A stretch of DNA of 64,000 nt from Nostoc sp. CHAB 5824 (GCF_020829665.1 NZ_JAIVFT010000001.1:658798-722797); one strand, 5' to 3'. Positions 17,504 through 28,504 are shown, counted from the stretch's first letter. Made by a program: numbers and translations. Notes: generated by a model not told the origin, from the sequence alone.

Positions 17504-20500
17504 TTACCAAGGATTACCAACCATTGTGAATCCAGCCCAATAATAAGGATGGGTAAGCAATTGATCCTGTTCATCAACACTGTTAGTAGGTAAAGGCAGG
17601 CTCCCGGCTACTCCCAAACCTTGTATTTGTCCATTTTTTACGTAAATCTGCCCTTTCGCCATACCTACCTGAGCAAGTCTTAGAGCTTCTGCCTTAATAG
17701 AAGCTGTCCTCAAATTCTCATAAAATTTCGTCATTAACGCTGCTGTACCAGCATCGTTGACCGACCAAAGACTGGCAACAGTAGTTTTCACACCTGCCAG
17801 CACCGCTAAACCTGCAAATCCCAGTTCGGACTCTTCATCCCCTAAGGCTGTTCTACAAGCACTCAGCACCAGCATTTCAACTTGGGGTTCATTCAAGCGC
17901 AACTGTCGTAATTGGTTCAAGCGTAACTTCTCCTCCCACAGTTGAATATAGGAATTACTCAAAGTGCCAGCAGCAAAATCGGCATGAGTTGCCATGTGAA
18001 TAATCCCAAAAGGTTGTTGGCGGCGGATAGTTTTGAGATTTTCTAAGGTGGCTTGCTTGTCTAACAATAATTTGCCCTGCCAGAGTTTAGACACCAATGT
18101 TGATAACTCAAGGGGGACTGCTGGTAAAGGCTCTTGTCCCTGAGTACTCTGAGAAACCCCCAGTGCTAGGATTTGAGATTTTTTGATATCTTTATAAAGG
18201 GTATTAGTCAAGCTGAGACTTGGCATCAAGCCAATACTGTATTTTTCTACCAAAAACCCCTTACCATCGTGAAGTGCTGCCATTGGGGTTGAACGTAACC
18301 CGATGTCTGGCAAAAAGACCAGATTATTGATTCCTCTTGCCTGTAAATCTGCCTCTAGTGGTGCAATAATCCAGCGATAAAGTTGTTGAGATGAACGCAA
18401 ATAACCAGTGCGACGACGGTTTTGTGGACTAACGATTTGGTCACGAAATTCCTGAGCTACTTGGAGAACTTTGGCTCTAGTTGTTTCTGGGATGCGCTTG
18501 CGGATAGGATCACCTTTTCCAGTTACTACTACTAATTCCAGTTGGTCGTTACCCTGCTCTGCTATGGTATTCAACTGTTTAGTGAATTTTTTAGCTTTGC
18601 CTAAATTTCCGTCTGGTAGAATCTCCACAGGGACAAAACTGGTGTAGATAAATCCAGGTTTCACACCAGTAGCTTCTTCAATTTTGCGAGCAATTTCTTT
18701 AGCATCATCTAGTGTTTGAATTCTAGGAGTAGGGATGCCTAAATGGTTGGCAAAATCATCTGTAAAATCGCCTTCGGGAGTGGGATAGGTATTAAGAACT
18801 GGGTTATCAATATTAGGATTATTGGGGACAGAGTTATTCGGTTTAACTGGTGGACTGCACTGGAATGAGCAAGGGGAAAGAGTCGGGGTAGGAGTTGGGG
18901 TAGGAGTTGGGGTAGGAGTTGGGGTAGGAGTTGGGGTAGGAGTTGGGGTAGGAATTGGGGTAGGAGTTGGGGTAGGAATCGGGGTAGGAGTCGGGGTAGG
19001 AATTTGACTGATGTTGATTCCTACCTGTACAGGTGCAGAAGAGGAAACACCGTCATTTGCACTAATTACAAAGGCATTTAGTGAGCCGTTAGTATCTGCC
19101 GGAGGTGTGTACACCAAAGTATCGTTGCTAGATAAGGTAGTAACACCAGGAATGACGGCAAGGCCATTCACAGTCAGATTTCCTGTATTCAGTACATCAA
19201 CCTGGATGGAGGTGATGTCATTATTAGCATCGCTAACCAGTGCAGCTAAACTAGAGAATGTCAAGGTCACTGGTTGATTGGTCTGGGTATTGGATAGCGA
19301 GGAGTTTGCCGTTAATATAGGTGGGGTGTTGACGGAAGTAATAGTGATGCCGATTGGGGTGTCGCTAGCATCTCCGCCATTAGGTAAAACTGGAAAGTTC
19401 CCAGAAGGGATGACTGAACTCCCTCCCGCATTAATTGTTCCGGCTGTGCCATTGACACTCGTTGCATCACCTACGATAAATGGCACATTATCTGGGCCGC
19501 CATCATGTCGAATTGTGACAGTACCTCCTACAGGAGGTGCAAAGCTATTAATAATCACAAAAGGTTCAACGATCGCAGCAATAGCAACTTCTCCCCCATC
19601 ATTAGGATTGTCAATAAAAATGCCTCCGGTGGCGATCGTCTCACCTGTAGAAGTTATGCCTGTTCCTTGAACCAAACCGTTTGTTAGTACTTGCACATTG
19701 CCACCTTTGACAATGTTTGCATCACTAATATTTGTTGCGCCCCTAGTATCAATGCTGCTAAAGCCAATTGTGCTGCCAAAAGTATTGGTAGTTTGTAAAG
19801 TAATGTTGCCACCTATAGCGCTTGCATCACCATCCACGTTGGTGGCGCTTGCTGAGGCATCAATGGCGTCATTAACAGTAATATTATCTTTGGCAGTTAA
19901 GGTGACCCCGCCAGCCGTGCCGATAAAATCGCCACCTCCTTCCTTGAATACAGACGAATTAATAGCTTCCGTAGTGATACTGCCGCCTGTGGTTGTTGCT
20001 ACTACATTGCCGCCCGTACCTGAGCCATCAGCATCATTTGAAAAAGAATTAATTGTACCTGTCAAGATATTACCTGCGGCACTTAAAGTTACTGTTCCAG
20101 CTGTTCCAACCGTAGTAATATCTCCAAACCCTTGAATATTGCTGGTGTCGAGGTTGTTTAGAGTAATTCCACCGCTAGTGCTTTGGACTGTAATATTACC
20201 ACTAGATGAATTGTAGCCCTGACCTATAGCAATAATGTTGCCCGTAGTAATGTTGCCACTGGCAGACAAGGTGACATTAGCACCACTGCCACTAATAAAC
20301 TGACCTTCCTCGTCGATAAAGAAACTGCTAGTATTAATGATTCCCAAAGACAGGCTGGCTCCTGAAATCGTGATATCCCTGCCATTAGTACTGATGGTGT
20401 CGCCTATAGCCATCGTAAAAGCACCGACACCATTACCATCTGCGTCTGCGGTAAAAGCGATCGCTCCACCAGCATCATTAACAAAATTCAACGATACGCC

Positions 20501-22711
20501 ATTAGCGATGGTAATATCATTAGTCGCTGCCAAAGTCACAGCAGCATTCTGATTTTCTAAAGCGTCTTTGGAAATTGTGAAAATAGCTGGAGAATCGTTT
20601 TGAAAGATTTCAGGCAGAAACACATCTTCAGGTGCGTCAGTACCATTTACGATATTGATATCAGTTGGGTCTAGCAACAAGTTACCAACAATACCATTCT
20701 TAGCGCTCAGATCAGTATTGCCACGGTAAATCAGGTTTTCTTTACCCGACACTTCTACAAAACCACCATTGCCGGAGTTCAGACCACCACGAGCGGTAAT
20801 ATTGCCAAAAAATCCCGTTGTCTTGTTACCCCAAACAATAACCCGGCCACCATTCCCATTCAAATTACTATCGGCATTAATGACGGAGTTTGAGTCAACA
20901 TAAGTCTGATCTGCATTAGGTAAAGTCCCTTTACCTTGATAATCTCCACCAATTAGCACAGTGCCGCCGCCATTGGTTCCAGAGGCGTTAATATTACCAT
21001 TAATCACCCCAACTCGTTTACCTAAAGCAGTTACCGTACCGACTGTTTGACTCGATACATTAACAATGCCCGAAACAATCGTTGTACCTGGAGTTGTGGG
21101 AATCGTCACCTTAGAGCTTGTCAATTTTACAGTCCCATCAGGATTGGCAGTTAACCCAGTGTTACCAACTGTGAGTAATTCCGGTAAAGATGCAATAGGA
21201 ATTGTCCAGTTATTGGGTTGGTTACTACTAGAGGCAAGGGGCTGAATTTCTAGACTCAACAGATTTCCTGGCTGACTGAGACGCACCCAATTTCCCCCTG
21301 GTACGGATGTGACAGAAATCTGCCCCCCTGGTGCCGAAATTTGCCCGGTGTTGACTACAGTACCGCCCAATAAGTTCAAATTCTGCCCAGTACCTACTGC
21401 CAAATTTCCAGCATTTGCGATCGCCCCTGGCTCTTTTGTACTAAAGGCAAATCCGTTGGGGTTTCCAACTAAAGCAGTGTAGTCATTAACACCGATAGCG
21501 TTGAACCAACTGCTGCCAAAACCAATGCCGTTGGCTGTTGTCGCCGTGAAAGCACTGGGGACGTTTAAGCTGGCATTTGCTCCGAAAATAAATCCGGCTG
21601 GATTCATCAAGAAGAGATTAGGATTGCCACCTGTTACCTGAATTAAGCCATTGATGATGGAAGGATTACCACCTGTAATTCGACCAAGAATATTTTGCAG
21701 CGCCGGACTGGCTTGAAAGTTGGCGATTTGTTCTGGTGAAATCCCAAACTGTTGAAAGCTGTGGAAGAGGTTAACACCATCCCTAGAAGTTGTGCCGCCG
21801 CTGATATCAAGTTGATTACCGTTGGGAGTAACAATTGTGTTTGTACCATCAGTAGCAGGGACAATTTGTTGCGCTTGAGCTAATTTTGCACTCATGGTTG
21901 TCACCAAAGGCACAATAGCTAGCACTGAAGCGGCGATGCTGGGCAGTAAAGGTTTTTTACGACGCAACAAAAAGCGACCTGCAGGCAATTCTACATCAAT
22001 TTGTAACTTATCTGCTAATCCGCGTCGCCAAAGTGCTTGAGCGATCGCTCGCTTAGACCAGAGGATTTGTTCTGTTCTTCTGGTAGTAGAGATACTTTGA
22101 GAATGAATCCGGTAGAGGTAAAGTGGCTCTGGAACGCGGCGCACTTGAGCTACCTCTGAAAGTCGCAGACATAGGTCATAATCTTGGGCACAGCGGAACG
22201 ACTTGTTAACACCTCCCACCCGGTCGTAAACCGACCGCCGAATCAGGCGAAAGTGAAACGTCATGAAGTTTACTAAAAGACCTTCCTGGGAGTAGGGAAT
22301 GCTACAGCGATGACCGTAGCCGATAACTTTGCTGTCTCGATCAATATTTAAGTAATCGGTGTAAACAAATCCTGTTTCTGAATGGCAGTTAAGTACTTTA
22401 GCCGTTTGGGCAATGGCGGTGGGGGCTAGGATATCATCACTGTCTACCAAACCGATGTAAGTGCCACTGGTTAGCTTGATTGCTGCTGTAAGTCCCGCCG
22501 TATATCCTTGATGGTGTGCTTCTACCACCCGCACTCGCCCATCTTGTTGAGCATATTCGTGAGCGATCGCCACTGAGCCATCTGTGGAGCCATCATCCCA
22601 AATCAACAGTTCAAAGTCTTGCCATGTCTGCGCTAAAACACTAGCGATCGCTTCTTGAAGGTAAGACTCCCGGTTGTAATTGACGATGACTATGGAAATC
22701 AGTGGTGACAT
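17504..22711 (-). CDS. GT2 glycosyltransferase / two-partner-secretion / CHAT protease fusion protein
   Basis: 1735 residues in one uninterrupted frame. Residues 1-250 are a GT2 glycosyltransferase (WDDGSTDGS at 38-46, DSDD at 90-93, CAQDYDLCL at 174-182). Residues 254-280 form a signal-peptide-like segment with basic RRKK, a hydrophobic core and an AQA cleavage-type site. A TPS haemagglutinin N-terminal domain follows (about 281-425, with [19 protein letters not shown]). Then come beta-helical repeats, a cadherin-like module (about 1115-1230), a Pro-Thr linker and a CHAT caspase-like domain (about 1440-1735) with candidate catalytic His1576 (HMATH) and Cys1619 (LVLSAC). The TPS-CHAT part is plausibly exported by the divergent TpsB at 22919. 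The cytosolic GT2 module is paradoxical, so an internal start near 21967-21970 (TTG) is possible. Confidence 0.88.
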   Translation of the reverse strand: MSPLISIVIVNYNRESYLQEAIASVLAQTWQDFELLIWDDGSTDGSVAIAHEYAQQDGRVRVVEAHHQGYTAGLTAAIKLTSGTYIGLVDSDDILAPTAIAQTAKVLNCHSETGFVYTDYLNIDRDSKVIGYGHRCSIPYSQEGLLVNFMTFHFRLIRRSVYDRVGGVNKSFRCAQDYDLCLRLSEVAQVRRVPEPLYLYRIHSQSISTTRRTEQILWSKRAIAQALWRRGLADKLQIDVELPAGRFLLRRKKPLLPSIAASVLAIVPLVTTMSAKLAQAQQIVPATDGTNTIVTPNGNQLDISGGTTSRDGVNLFHSFQQFGISPEQIANFQASPALQNILGRITGGNPSIINGLIQVTGGNPNLFLMNPAGFIFGANASLNVPSAFTATTANGIGFGSSWFNAIGVNDYTALVGNPNGFAFSTKEPGAIANAGNLAVGTGQNLNLLGGTVVNTGQISAPGGQISVTSVPGGNWVRLSQPGNLLSLEIQPLASSSNQPNNWTIPIASLPELLTVGNTGLTANPDGTVKLTSSKVTIPTTPGTTIVSGIVNVSSQTVGTVTALGKRVGVINGNINASGTNGGGTVLIGGDYQGKGTLPNADQTYVDSNSVINADSNLNGNGGRVIVWGNKTTGFFGNITARGGLNSGNGGFVEVSGKENLIYRGNTDLSAKNGIVGNLLLDPTDINIVNGTDAPEDVFLPEIFQNDSPAIFTISKDALENQNAAVTLAATNDITIANGVSLNFVNDAGGAIAFTADADGNGVGAFTMAIGDTISTNGRDITISGASLSLGIINTSSFFIDEEGQFISGSGANVTLSASGNITTGNIIAIGQGYNSSSGNITVQSTSGGITLNNLDTSNIQGFGDITTVGTAGTVTLSAAGNILTGTINSFSNDADGSGTGGNVVATTTGGSITTEAINSSVFKEGGGDFIGTAGGVTLTAKDNITVNDAIDASASATNVDGDASAIGGNITLQTTNTFGSTIGFSSIDTRGATNISDANIVKGGNVQVLTNGLVQGTGITSTGETIATGGIFIDNPNDGGEVAIAAIVEPFVIINSFAPPVGGTVTIRHDGGPDNVPFIVGDATSVNGTAGTINAGGSSVIPSGNFPVLPNGGDASDTPIGITITSVNTPPILTANSSLSNTQTNQPVTLTFSSLAALVSDANNDITSIQVDVLNTGNLTVNGLAVIPGVTTLSSNDTLVYTPPADTNGSLNAFVISANDGVSSSAPVQVGINISQIPTPTPTPIPTPTPTPIPTPTPTPTPTPTPTPTPTPTPTPTLSPCSFQCSPPVKPNNSVPNNPNIDNPVLNTYPTPEGDFTDDFANHLGIPTPRIQTLDDAKEIARKIEEATGVKPGFIYTSFVPVEILPDGNLGKAKKFTKQLNTIAEQGNDQLELVVVTGKGDPIRKRIPETTRAKVLQVAQEFRDQIVSPQNRRRTGYLRSSQQLYRWIIAPLEADLQARGINNLVFLPDIGLRSTPMAALHDGKGFLVEKYSIGLMPSLSLTNTLYKDIKKSQILALGVSQSTQGQEPLPAVPLELSTLVSKLWQGKLLLDKQATLENLKTIRRQQPFGIIHMATHADFAAGTLSNSYIQLWEEKLRLNQLRQLRLNEPQVEMLVLSACRTALGDEESELGFAGLAVLAGVKTTVASLWSVNDAGTAALMTKFYENLRTASIKAEALRLAQVGMAKGQIYVKNGQIQGLGVAGSLPLPTNSVDEQDQLLTHPYYWAGFTMVGNPW
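18882..19002. repeat. Hexamer/dodecamer tandem repeat encoding a Pro-Thr linker
   Basis: About twenty consecutive GGGGTA/GGAGTT-type hexamers on the plus strand. On the coding (minus) strand they give PTPTPT with occasional PI, forming a rigid or flexible spacer between the cadherin-like region and the CHAT domain. Repeat number is likely to vary between strains. Confidence 0.8.
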
Positions 22712-22918
22712 CTAAGTATTCCCAAGTTTTTTACCTTTTAACACAATATAATGCTAGGGGCTATCACTTAGAATAAATCGCTGTTAATTATAGTTTTAGT
22801 TACAAATATTCTGAAATCTGAATGTTAAAAATATGATATTGAAATATTCATGCACCCATAGTATACTCAAAAACCAAAATCAGCCCAGTTGTTAGATAAA
22901 GCACCCCACTGAGGAGAA

Positions 22919-24751
22919 ATGAGAAAAGAAACAGAAACTGGTGTTAAGCCGAAAGCAACGACTCAGCAAAGAATTGTCTATTTCTCTCATCAGTTAGACA
23001 CTTGGCATCTGGCAATAACTAAATGGAATAAGCACAGTTTCAGTTTTCAGTGCGGCTTGCTAATTCTGCCTGCGGTCTGGATTGTCACTGCAAATGGACT
23101 TAGAGCTAGAGCCAATATTTTTACACCTGACTTGGCTCTAAATATTAGTCACCGACAGTTACAAATAGTACAGAAAACAGAAACTTTTCCGACAACTGAC
23201 CCTAATCAATCCGAACCGAACCCCCAATTATCTCCACCACAACGCATTCGGGTTCGCAAAATCCAGGTCTTAGGTAGCACAGTCTTTAGTGAAAATGACT
23301 TTAATCCAGTTGTCAAACCGTTTGAAGAACGGGATTTAACTTTAGAAGAAATCAGACAAGCCGCAGATGCTATTACCCAGCTTTACCTAAATAAAGGCTA
23401 TATAAATTCCAGAGCGATTCCAGATACTCAGCAAGCTAGTACTGCCGATGGTGTTGTGGTGATTCGGGTGTTTGAAGGGCGCTTGTCAGAGATTGACATC
23501 GAAGGGACGCGGCGATTAAATCCATCTTATGTTCGTAGTCGCATCCAGCTAGGTGCAGGTATCCCTCTGAATACTGGTAAGCTTGAAGAACAATTAAAAC
23601 TGTTGCGACTCGATCCGCTATTCACAAATGTGGAAGCGCGGCTGCGTCCAACGGGTAAGGTTGGTCAAAGTATTCTGATTGTCAGAGTTGAAGAGGCAAA
23701 TCTTTTAACTGGGAGCTTGGGTGTAGATAATTATTCGCCTCCGAGTATTGGGGGCGAAAGATTGGGTGTTGAACTGCGCGATCGCAATTTAACTGGTATG
23801 GGAGACGAGTTAGCAGGCTCCTATTACCACACGCTCTCTGGTGGTTCTGATGTCTTTGATTTTAGCTATCAAGTTCCCGTTAACGCCATGAACGGCAAGG
23901 TGCAGATTAGAGCGGCATTTTATCGCAATGAAATCACTGAGCCACCCTTTGATGCGTTTGGTATTCGGGCAAACCAGGATCTTTATGAAATCAATTATCG
24001 GCAACCGTTGATGCGATCGCCTAGAGTTGAATTTGCCTTATCTTTGGGATTTACCTATCAAGACGGTCAAACCTTCCTCTTCAATAATCTTGCAACCCCC
24101 TTTGGCATTGGGCCTGATGCTAATGGCGTTAGCCGTACCAGTGTAATTAAATTTGGTCAAGACTATGTTAAGCGCGAACCTCAAGGAGCCTGGTTTTTGC
24201 GATCGCAATTTAATTTTGGCATTGATATATTAGATGCAACTATCAATAATGACCCCATACCTGATGGTCGCTTTTTCAGTTGGTTGGGTCAAATACAGCG
24301 GGTGCAGCAACTTAATAACGATCATCTATTGCTGATCCAAGCAGACTTGCAACTAACACCAGATAGCCTCTTACCTTCCCAGCAATTTGTTATTGGCGGT
24401 GGACAGTCGGTAAGGGGATATCGCCAAAATATCCGCTCTGGAGATAATGGATTTCGTGTAGCGATCGAAGATCGGATCACAGTCCAGCGCAATGAATCTG
24501 GATTGTCCACGATTCAACTCGCGCCATTTGTGGACATGGGAGCCGTCTGGAATCAGTCTAATAATCCCAATCTGCTACCCGATCAAACTTTTCTAGTGGG
24601 TGCAGGCTTAGGATTATTATGGAATCAGGCAATGGGAATAGATAATCTCTTTTTGCGGCTCGATTATGGATTTCCATTTATCGATCTGAGCGATCGCGGT
24701 AATAACGCCCAGGATGATGGTTTTTACTTTAGCCTTCGCTATCAACCTTAG
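22919..24751 (+). CDS. ShlB/FhaC/HecB-family two-partner secretion transporter (TpsB)
   Basis: 610 residues. Residues about 35-60 are hydrophobic (export signal, unusually deep in the sequence), followed by a Pro-rich linker. Two POTRA domains occupy about 112-260 (IRVRKIQVLGSTVFSENDFN, then LSEIDIEGTRRLNPSYV). The C-terminal beta-barrel carries the lid-lock tetrad in GGGQSVRGYRQN and ends in the aromatic FSLRYQP expected of an outer-membrane protein. GAGGAG lies two bases before the ATG. It is divergently placed, 207 bp from the TPS-CHAT fusion gene, so I infer that it exports that protein. The promoter region between them must serve both. Confidence 0.92.
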   Translation: MRKETETGVKPKATTQQRIVYFSHQLDTWHLAITKWNKHSFSFQCGLLILPAVWIVTANGLRARANIFTPDLALNISHRQLQIVQKTETFPTTDPNQSEPNPQLSPPQRIRVRKIQVLGSTVFSENDFNPVVKPFEERDLTLEEIRQAADAITQLYLNKGYINSRAIPDTQQASTADGVVVIRVFEGRLSEIDIEGTRRLNPSYVRSRIQLGAGIPLNTGKLEEQLKLLRLDPLFTNVEARLRPTGKVGQSILIVRVEEANLLTGSLGVDNYSPPSIGGERLGVELRDRNLTGMGDELAGSYYHTLSGGSDVFDFSYQVPVNAMNGKVQIRAAFYRNEITEPPFDAFGIRANQDLYEINYRQPLMRSPRVEFALSLGFTYQDGQTFLFNNLATPFGIGPDANGVSRTSVIKFGQDYVKREPQGAWFLRSQFNFGIDILDATINNDPIPDGRFFSWLGQIQRVQQLNNDHLLLIQADLQLTPDSLLPSQQFVIGGGQSVRGYRQNIRSGDNGFRVAIEDRITVQRNESGLSTIQLAPFVDMGAVWNQSNNPNLLPDQTFLVGAGLGLLWNQAMGIDNLFLRLDYGFPFIDLSDRGNNAQDDGFYFSLRYQP

Positions 24752-24813
24752 TAAAGTGGTGCGTTACGCCAAAAACTTACCGAAGGCAAAGCAAAGCCAA
24801 AGACGCTTCTAGA

Positions 24814-25470
24814 CTAATAAATCACTATCTGAGGTTGCTCAATTGTGCCATCAGGCATAATAGTATCGCGAAACTTAGCATAAATCAGCTTGGTATCCCA
24901 AAGGTTTGCCCTACTCAAGTTTGCCTTGGTTAAATTTGCCCATGTTAGGTCTGCACCAGTTAAATTAGCCTCAGTCAAATTAGCTTCTAGTAATTTTGCT
25001 CCACATAGCTTTGCTCCTGCGAGATTTGCAAAACTTAAGTTAGCTTCAATCAGCGATGCTTCAATTAAATTGGCTTTACTTAGGTCTGCTTCTCTCAAAT
25101 CCACATCACACAAAGAAGCACCGCAAAGATTACTACCTATGAATTTCACCCGCCATAAAAAAGTTCCGCACAAATTTGCTCGTGTTAAATCAGCATTAAT
25201 CAAATTAGCTTCACACAAAGATACTTCATACAAATTAGCATTACGTAAGCTAGCTTGCATCAAATTTGCGCCACTTAAATTAGCACGAGTGAGGACACAG
25301 CCAGACATATCTGCATCACGCAAATCCGCTCCTATAAAGTTAACACCACTTAAATCAATTCCTTTCAGGTCGATTCCACTCAAATCACATCCACTGAAAT
25401 CTCGACGCTGAAAATATTTATTTGTGATTTGACTTAATACAAATTCTTGCTTATCAGCATAATTTTTCAT
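24814..25470 (-). CDS. Pentapeptide repeat protein
   Basis: 218 residues. The ATG at 25470 is preferred because AGAGGT lies seven bases upstream, and an in-frame GTG at 25479 would overlap that site. From about residue 28 nearly the whole protein is A(D/N)LXX pentapeptides (SGIDLKGIDLSGVNF, ANLTEANLTGADL), predicting a right-handed quadrilateral beta-helix. Several Cys residues replace usual small positions. The function is unknown; some family members mimic DNA, but nothing here supports that. The 45 bp between its stop and the TpsB stop carry short GC-rich repeats. It converges with the TpsB gene. Confidence 0.9.
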   Translation of the reverse strand: MKNYADKQEFVLSQITNKYFQRRDFSGCDLSGIDLKGIDLSGVNFIGADLRDADMSGCVLTRANLSGANLMQASLRNANLYEVSLCEANLINADLTRANLCGTFLWRVKFIGSNLCGASLCDVDLREADLSKANLIEASLIEANLSFANLAGAKLCGAKLLEANLTEANLTGADLTWANLTKANLSRANLWDTKLIYAKFRDTIMPDGTIEQPQIVIY

Positions 25471-25731
25471 GGTATTCACCTCTGGGTGTAATTTATCTCA
25501 AAGGTCGAGTGTGGTAGTCACCGTATATTGAGAGTACACCCCAAATAGAGATAAGCTCAGTAAATAATCAAAAATAAATTCCCAAAAAATCGCCAATCAC
25601 CTGAAAATACGCTTTTTAAGTTATTTTTAAAACAAAAAATGCTGACATAAGTCAGGAAATATTCACACAACAGGAGTTATGTAATTTTCGATTTTGATGA
25701 AGCCGTGCCGTGGCTCCCCTATGCCCAATGG

Positions 25732-26511
25732 CTAAAACTCACGTTGTGAGAAGATAAAAATAGCGATCGCTAACAACATGGCACTATAAAGTAAGCCATA
25801 GCCAGCATTTGTAATCAGTGTAGTTATCTCAGGTAGTGCTTGCAGACCATAAACGGCATCATTTTTTAAATCTAATCGAGATAAATCTGGCAAGATGAGA
25901 AACAAACCTTGAGTTAGCCGTTCCATACCAGGGTTGCGGCTCAGACGACCAAGTTGTACTAAATCTTGAGTAATATTTCCGATTAAATATACCGCAAAGG
26001 TTAAAACTGTCGCTAGTAGTGAAGCAGTAAAAACACCGAAGGTAATAGCCATAGCGGTGATTAATGACAACTGTAATAATAAGAAAATTGCAGCAATTAG
26101 AATACTTGCCGTTGGATGAGGAATGTTACCAAATTGCAGAAATACCAGATAAATCGCTGTCATTGTGGCAACAAGTACAGCTAATACTGCGGATAAACCC
26201 AAGTATTTGCCAATGATAATTTCACTGCGGCTAACAGGTTTAGCAATTAACATCAAAATAGTACGTTTTTCAATTTCTTTATTAACCAGTCCCGTACCAA
26301 TAAATATCGTCACAATTAACCCGATGGCATTCATTGCCGCCATCCCAAAGTCTAAAAACATTTTGTCTTCAGCCGTTGCTGCAAATTCGGGAAGGACGCG
26401 GAAAGCGATGGCGAGTATTAACGCATAAAAACCAATAATATATAGGATGCGATCGCGTACCACTTCCTGAAACACATTCTTTGCCAATCCAAAAATTCTG
26501 TTAATAGTCAT
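25732..26511 (-). CDS. fraE: FraE, ABC-2-type permease of the filament-integrity operon
   Basis: 259 residues with six predicted membrane helices and the ABC-2 permease pattern (FIGTGLVNKEIEKRTILMLIAKPVSRSEIIIGKYLG in the first cytoplasmic segment). In Anabaena the third gene of fraC-fraD-fraE encodes a permease of this size, required for long filaments and heterocyst function (established knowledge). Here it is third, 31 bp downstream of fraD on the same strand. No ATPase partner is encoded nearby. Assignment relies on size, topology and operon order. Confidence 0.85.
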   Translation of the reverse strand: MTINRIFGLAKNVFQEVVRDRILYIIGFYALILAIAFRVLPEFAATAEDKMFLDFGMAAMNAIGLIVTIFIGTGLVNKEIEKRTILMLIAKPVSRSEIIIGKYLGLSAVLAVLVATMTAIYLVFLQFGNIPHPTASILIAAIFLLLQLSLITAMAITFGVFTASLLATVLTFAVYLIGNITQDLVQLGRLSRNPGMERLTQGLFLILPDLSRLDLKNDAVYGLQALPEITTLITNAGYGLLYSAMLLAIAIFIFSQREF

Positions 26512-26542
26512 TTGTTATTATTCATTAGTCATTGATCGTTAG

Positions 26543-27589
26543 TCATTGGTTCTTCTCCCCCGGCTGCGGAGGTGGCGATCCGGCAAAAAGTTTACTGGCG
26601 CGATCGCATTCAATTTCTGCAACTGTAATTTTATTGTCTGAATTGCTAGTTGCTGCAACTGGTTCAATGCGACAAGATTTTTTCAAGTAATAGCCTCGTG
26701 GGTTAGAACTCGGGCCTGTCCAAATACTTAATAAATCTAATATATATCCAGACTTAGTATTAGCTACACGCGGTTCAACGTGCCATAGTTCTTTTTCTTC
26801 ATATTTGCCCAGGTTCTTTTGAATTACTTCCCTACCCAAAGTTCCTACCCGCTGTTTCACTCCTACCTGCTGTCTCGCATCTTGCGGGAGCAGCCATTTC
26901 TCTACTTCTGACCAAGGTCTTTCAGCTATTTGTTCTACTACTATTGGTTGAAGTTTTTCTAGAATTACAACACCGTTTCGTGGAATTTTTACTCGTTCTT
27001 CTGTTCTGACAACAATGGTACTACTTTTAAAAGTATCTGCCTGTAAACTAGGATATTGTTGGAACCAATTATCTACCACAAAGTAAAACTGAATCCAGCA
27101 ACTTAGCAGCATACTACTTGCAACTAAAACTATGATTCTTTGGCGGTCTTCTGGTTTAGGAATTCGAGCTTTTGCATCAGTATCATTTCCTTCAATAAAT
27201 TCTGGTATAGCCGTAATTAGCGCTGAAATTGTCGGCCAAAAAACGATTGTTCTTGATGTGATGACATCCTCTTGATTTCCAAATGCAAAAACACTCACTA
27301 AGAATCCAGTGATCACTGCTCCGACTGGCATAAAAGTACCAGGAACCCTCAAAGGATCTTCAGTTGTATACCAAGCTGTGCCGGCAATTAAAAATAACCA
27401 ACCAAAAAAAGCAATTATATCTTTAATATAACCTATAGCAAAATATGAAACTATCCAAGAAAAAACACTCAAATAAATAAATGTTTGCCAAGAATAAGCT
27501 TTGGGTGGAACTAATACCCTTCTAATTCCTGCATAAAGCCCTTCAACAAATTTAAAAACACCAAATACATCTTTAAGTAGCGTATTCAT
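26543..27589 (-). CDS. fraD: FraD septal-junction protein (DUF5357 family)
   Basis: 348 residues. The N-terminal half has about five hydrophobic helices (FIYLSVFSWIVSYFAIGYI, IIAFFGWLFLIAGTAW, VGAVITGFLVSVFAF, IIVLVASSMLLSCWIQFYF among them). The C-terminal 150 residues are soluble and probably periplasmic. This matches Anabaena FraD, a component of septal junctions that connect neighbouring cells (established knowledge). A strong GGAGGA precedes the ATG. fraC lies 60 bp upstream and fraE 31 bp downstream. The last 15 residues are Pro-rich. No damage is seen. Confidence 0.85.
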   Translation of the reverse strand: MNTLLKDVFGVFKFVEGLYAGIRRVLVPPKAYSWQTFIYLSVFSWIVSYFAIGYIKDIIAFFGWLFLIAGTAWYTTEDPLRVPGTFMPVGAVITGFLVSVFAFGNQEDVITSRTIVFWPTISALITAIPEFIEGNDTDAKARIPKPEDRQRIIVLVASSMLLSCWIQFYFVVDNWFQQYPSLQADTFKSSTIVVRTEERVKIPRNGVVILEKLQPIVVEQIAERPWSEVEKWLLPQDARQQVGVKQRVGTLGREVIQKNLGKYEEKELWHVEPRVANTKSGYILDLLSIWTGPSSNPRGYYLKKSCRIEPVAATSNSDNKITVAEIECDRASKLFAGSPPPQPGEKNQ

Positions 27590-27649
27590 ATTCCTCCTTC
27601 CACCTGATTAATTAATCACTCGTATTCCTTTAAATGAAGTAAATTATTG

Positions 27650-28189
27650 CTACTTTGAGCGAAATAATAAAATAAGTGTTATAGCAGTATAACTGAGAGA
27701 ATTCGCTATTAATATAGTAATAATTAAATTATTACTTTGTAATTTAAGATTGCTAAGATTACGCCATCGCCGCCGTTGAGAAGTCTGAAGCTCCTCTTGT
27801 TTTTGAGCAACTGGTTCACTCAATGATAGTAGTAATCCCCTTAAAATGAAAAATTTCATCAAAAAAGTAGCGAAAAAAATTATACAAGCAGTTAAGATGA
27901 TTACAGTTTGTGTATTCGGCGATTTAAAATTATTAAAAAACATATAGTTGATTAATTCTGATTTCATCTGTATTGGTAACATTGGTTCTGATACAAAAAA
28001 TATGAACCAACCAATTACACTAGAAAAAAGATTGATAGAGATAGCATAAAAAATGCTAGTTTTTTTGTCAAATTTTAGTCGATTGTGCAAAACATATGCT
28101 TCGATGGGGATGGCAATCAGTACAAATAAAAAGTCAAACAGAATTCCACCAATAGGAAAAATACTGGGAAGCATCCAATTTTCAGGCAT
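27650..28189 (-). CDS. fraC: FraC filament-integrity membrane protein
   Basis: 179 residues, the same size as Anabaena FraC as I recall it. Four hydrophobic segments are visible (about 8-30, 45-65, 95-120 and 152-176), with a basic stretch SQRRRWRN before the last one. FraC localises to intercellular septa and is needed for filament integrity and cell-cell transfer (established knowledge). It is the first gene of the operon, followed by fraD after 60 bp. The ATG at 28189 has no good Shine-Dalgarno. Composition is AT-richer than its neighbours, as is usual for this membrane protein. Confidence 0.85.
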   Translation of the reverse strand: MPENWMLPSIFPIGGILFDFLFVLIAIPIEAYVLHNRLKFDKKTSIFYAISINLFSSVIGWFIFFVSEPMLPIQMKSELINYMFFNNFKSPNTQTVIILTACIIFFATFLMKFFILRGLLLSLSEPVAQKQEELQTSQRRRWRNLSNLKLQSNNLIITILIANSLSYTAITLILLFRSK

Positions 28190-28504
28190 AAATGGTCAAG
28201 GCTAAGGGTTAACTGTAGAGAGTATAACTGGGATAGTGATGGTGATGGGGGAAATTATAAAAAGGTGTCGGGAAAACCCAATATTCTAAAGATGGGATGA
28301 TAGACGCCCTGACGTTGTTGACTGTTGACTGTTGACTGTTGACCGTTAACTGTTAACGTGAAATCCCATCCCCTTTTAGGAGTGGGATGAGCTTGATGAT
28401 ATTATTTATACATCATACGAAAGCGTCAGAGGAGCAGTTTCTCTCCCTAAGAGCACAAGACCTTAGGTAAGATTAAAGACTGCCACGTTATAGCTTTTTG
28501 ACAG
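28190..28504. repeat. Intergenic heptamer repeats and hairpin
   Basis: The divergent spacer between fraC and the corrinoid adenosyltransferase gene holds about six TGTTGAC/TGTTAAC heptamers (28312-28357). A hairpin follows, ATCCCA (28363-28368) with TGGGAT (28383-28388), enclosing CCCCTTTTAGG. I looked for a cobalamin riboswitch because of the downstream gene and did not find a recognisable B12 box. Confidence 0.5.

Noticed and set aside
18822..20552. Several plus-strand frames of 60-145 codons inside the TPS-CHAT gene
   Set aside because: Shadows of a low-complexity, repeat-rich coding region on the minus strand; their products are Val/Gly or Pro-rich and have no domain.
28190..28504. Cobalamin riboswitch upstream of the corrinoid adenosyltransferase gene
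   Set aside because: No recognisable B12-box or receptor core was found; the stretch is heptamer repeats and one simple hairpin.
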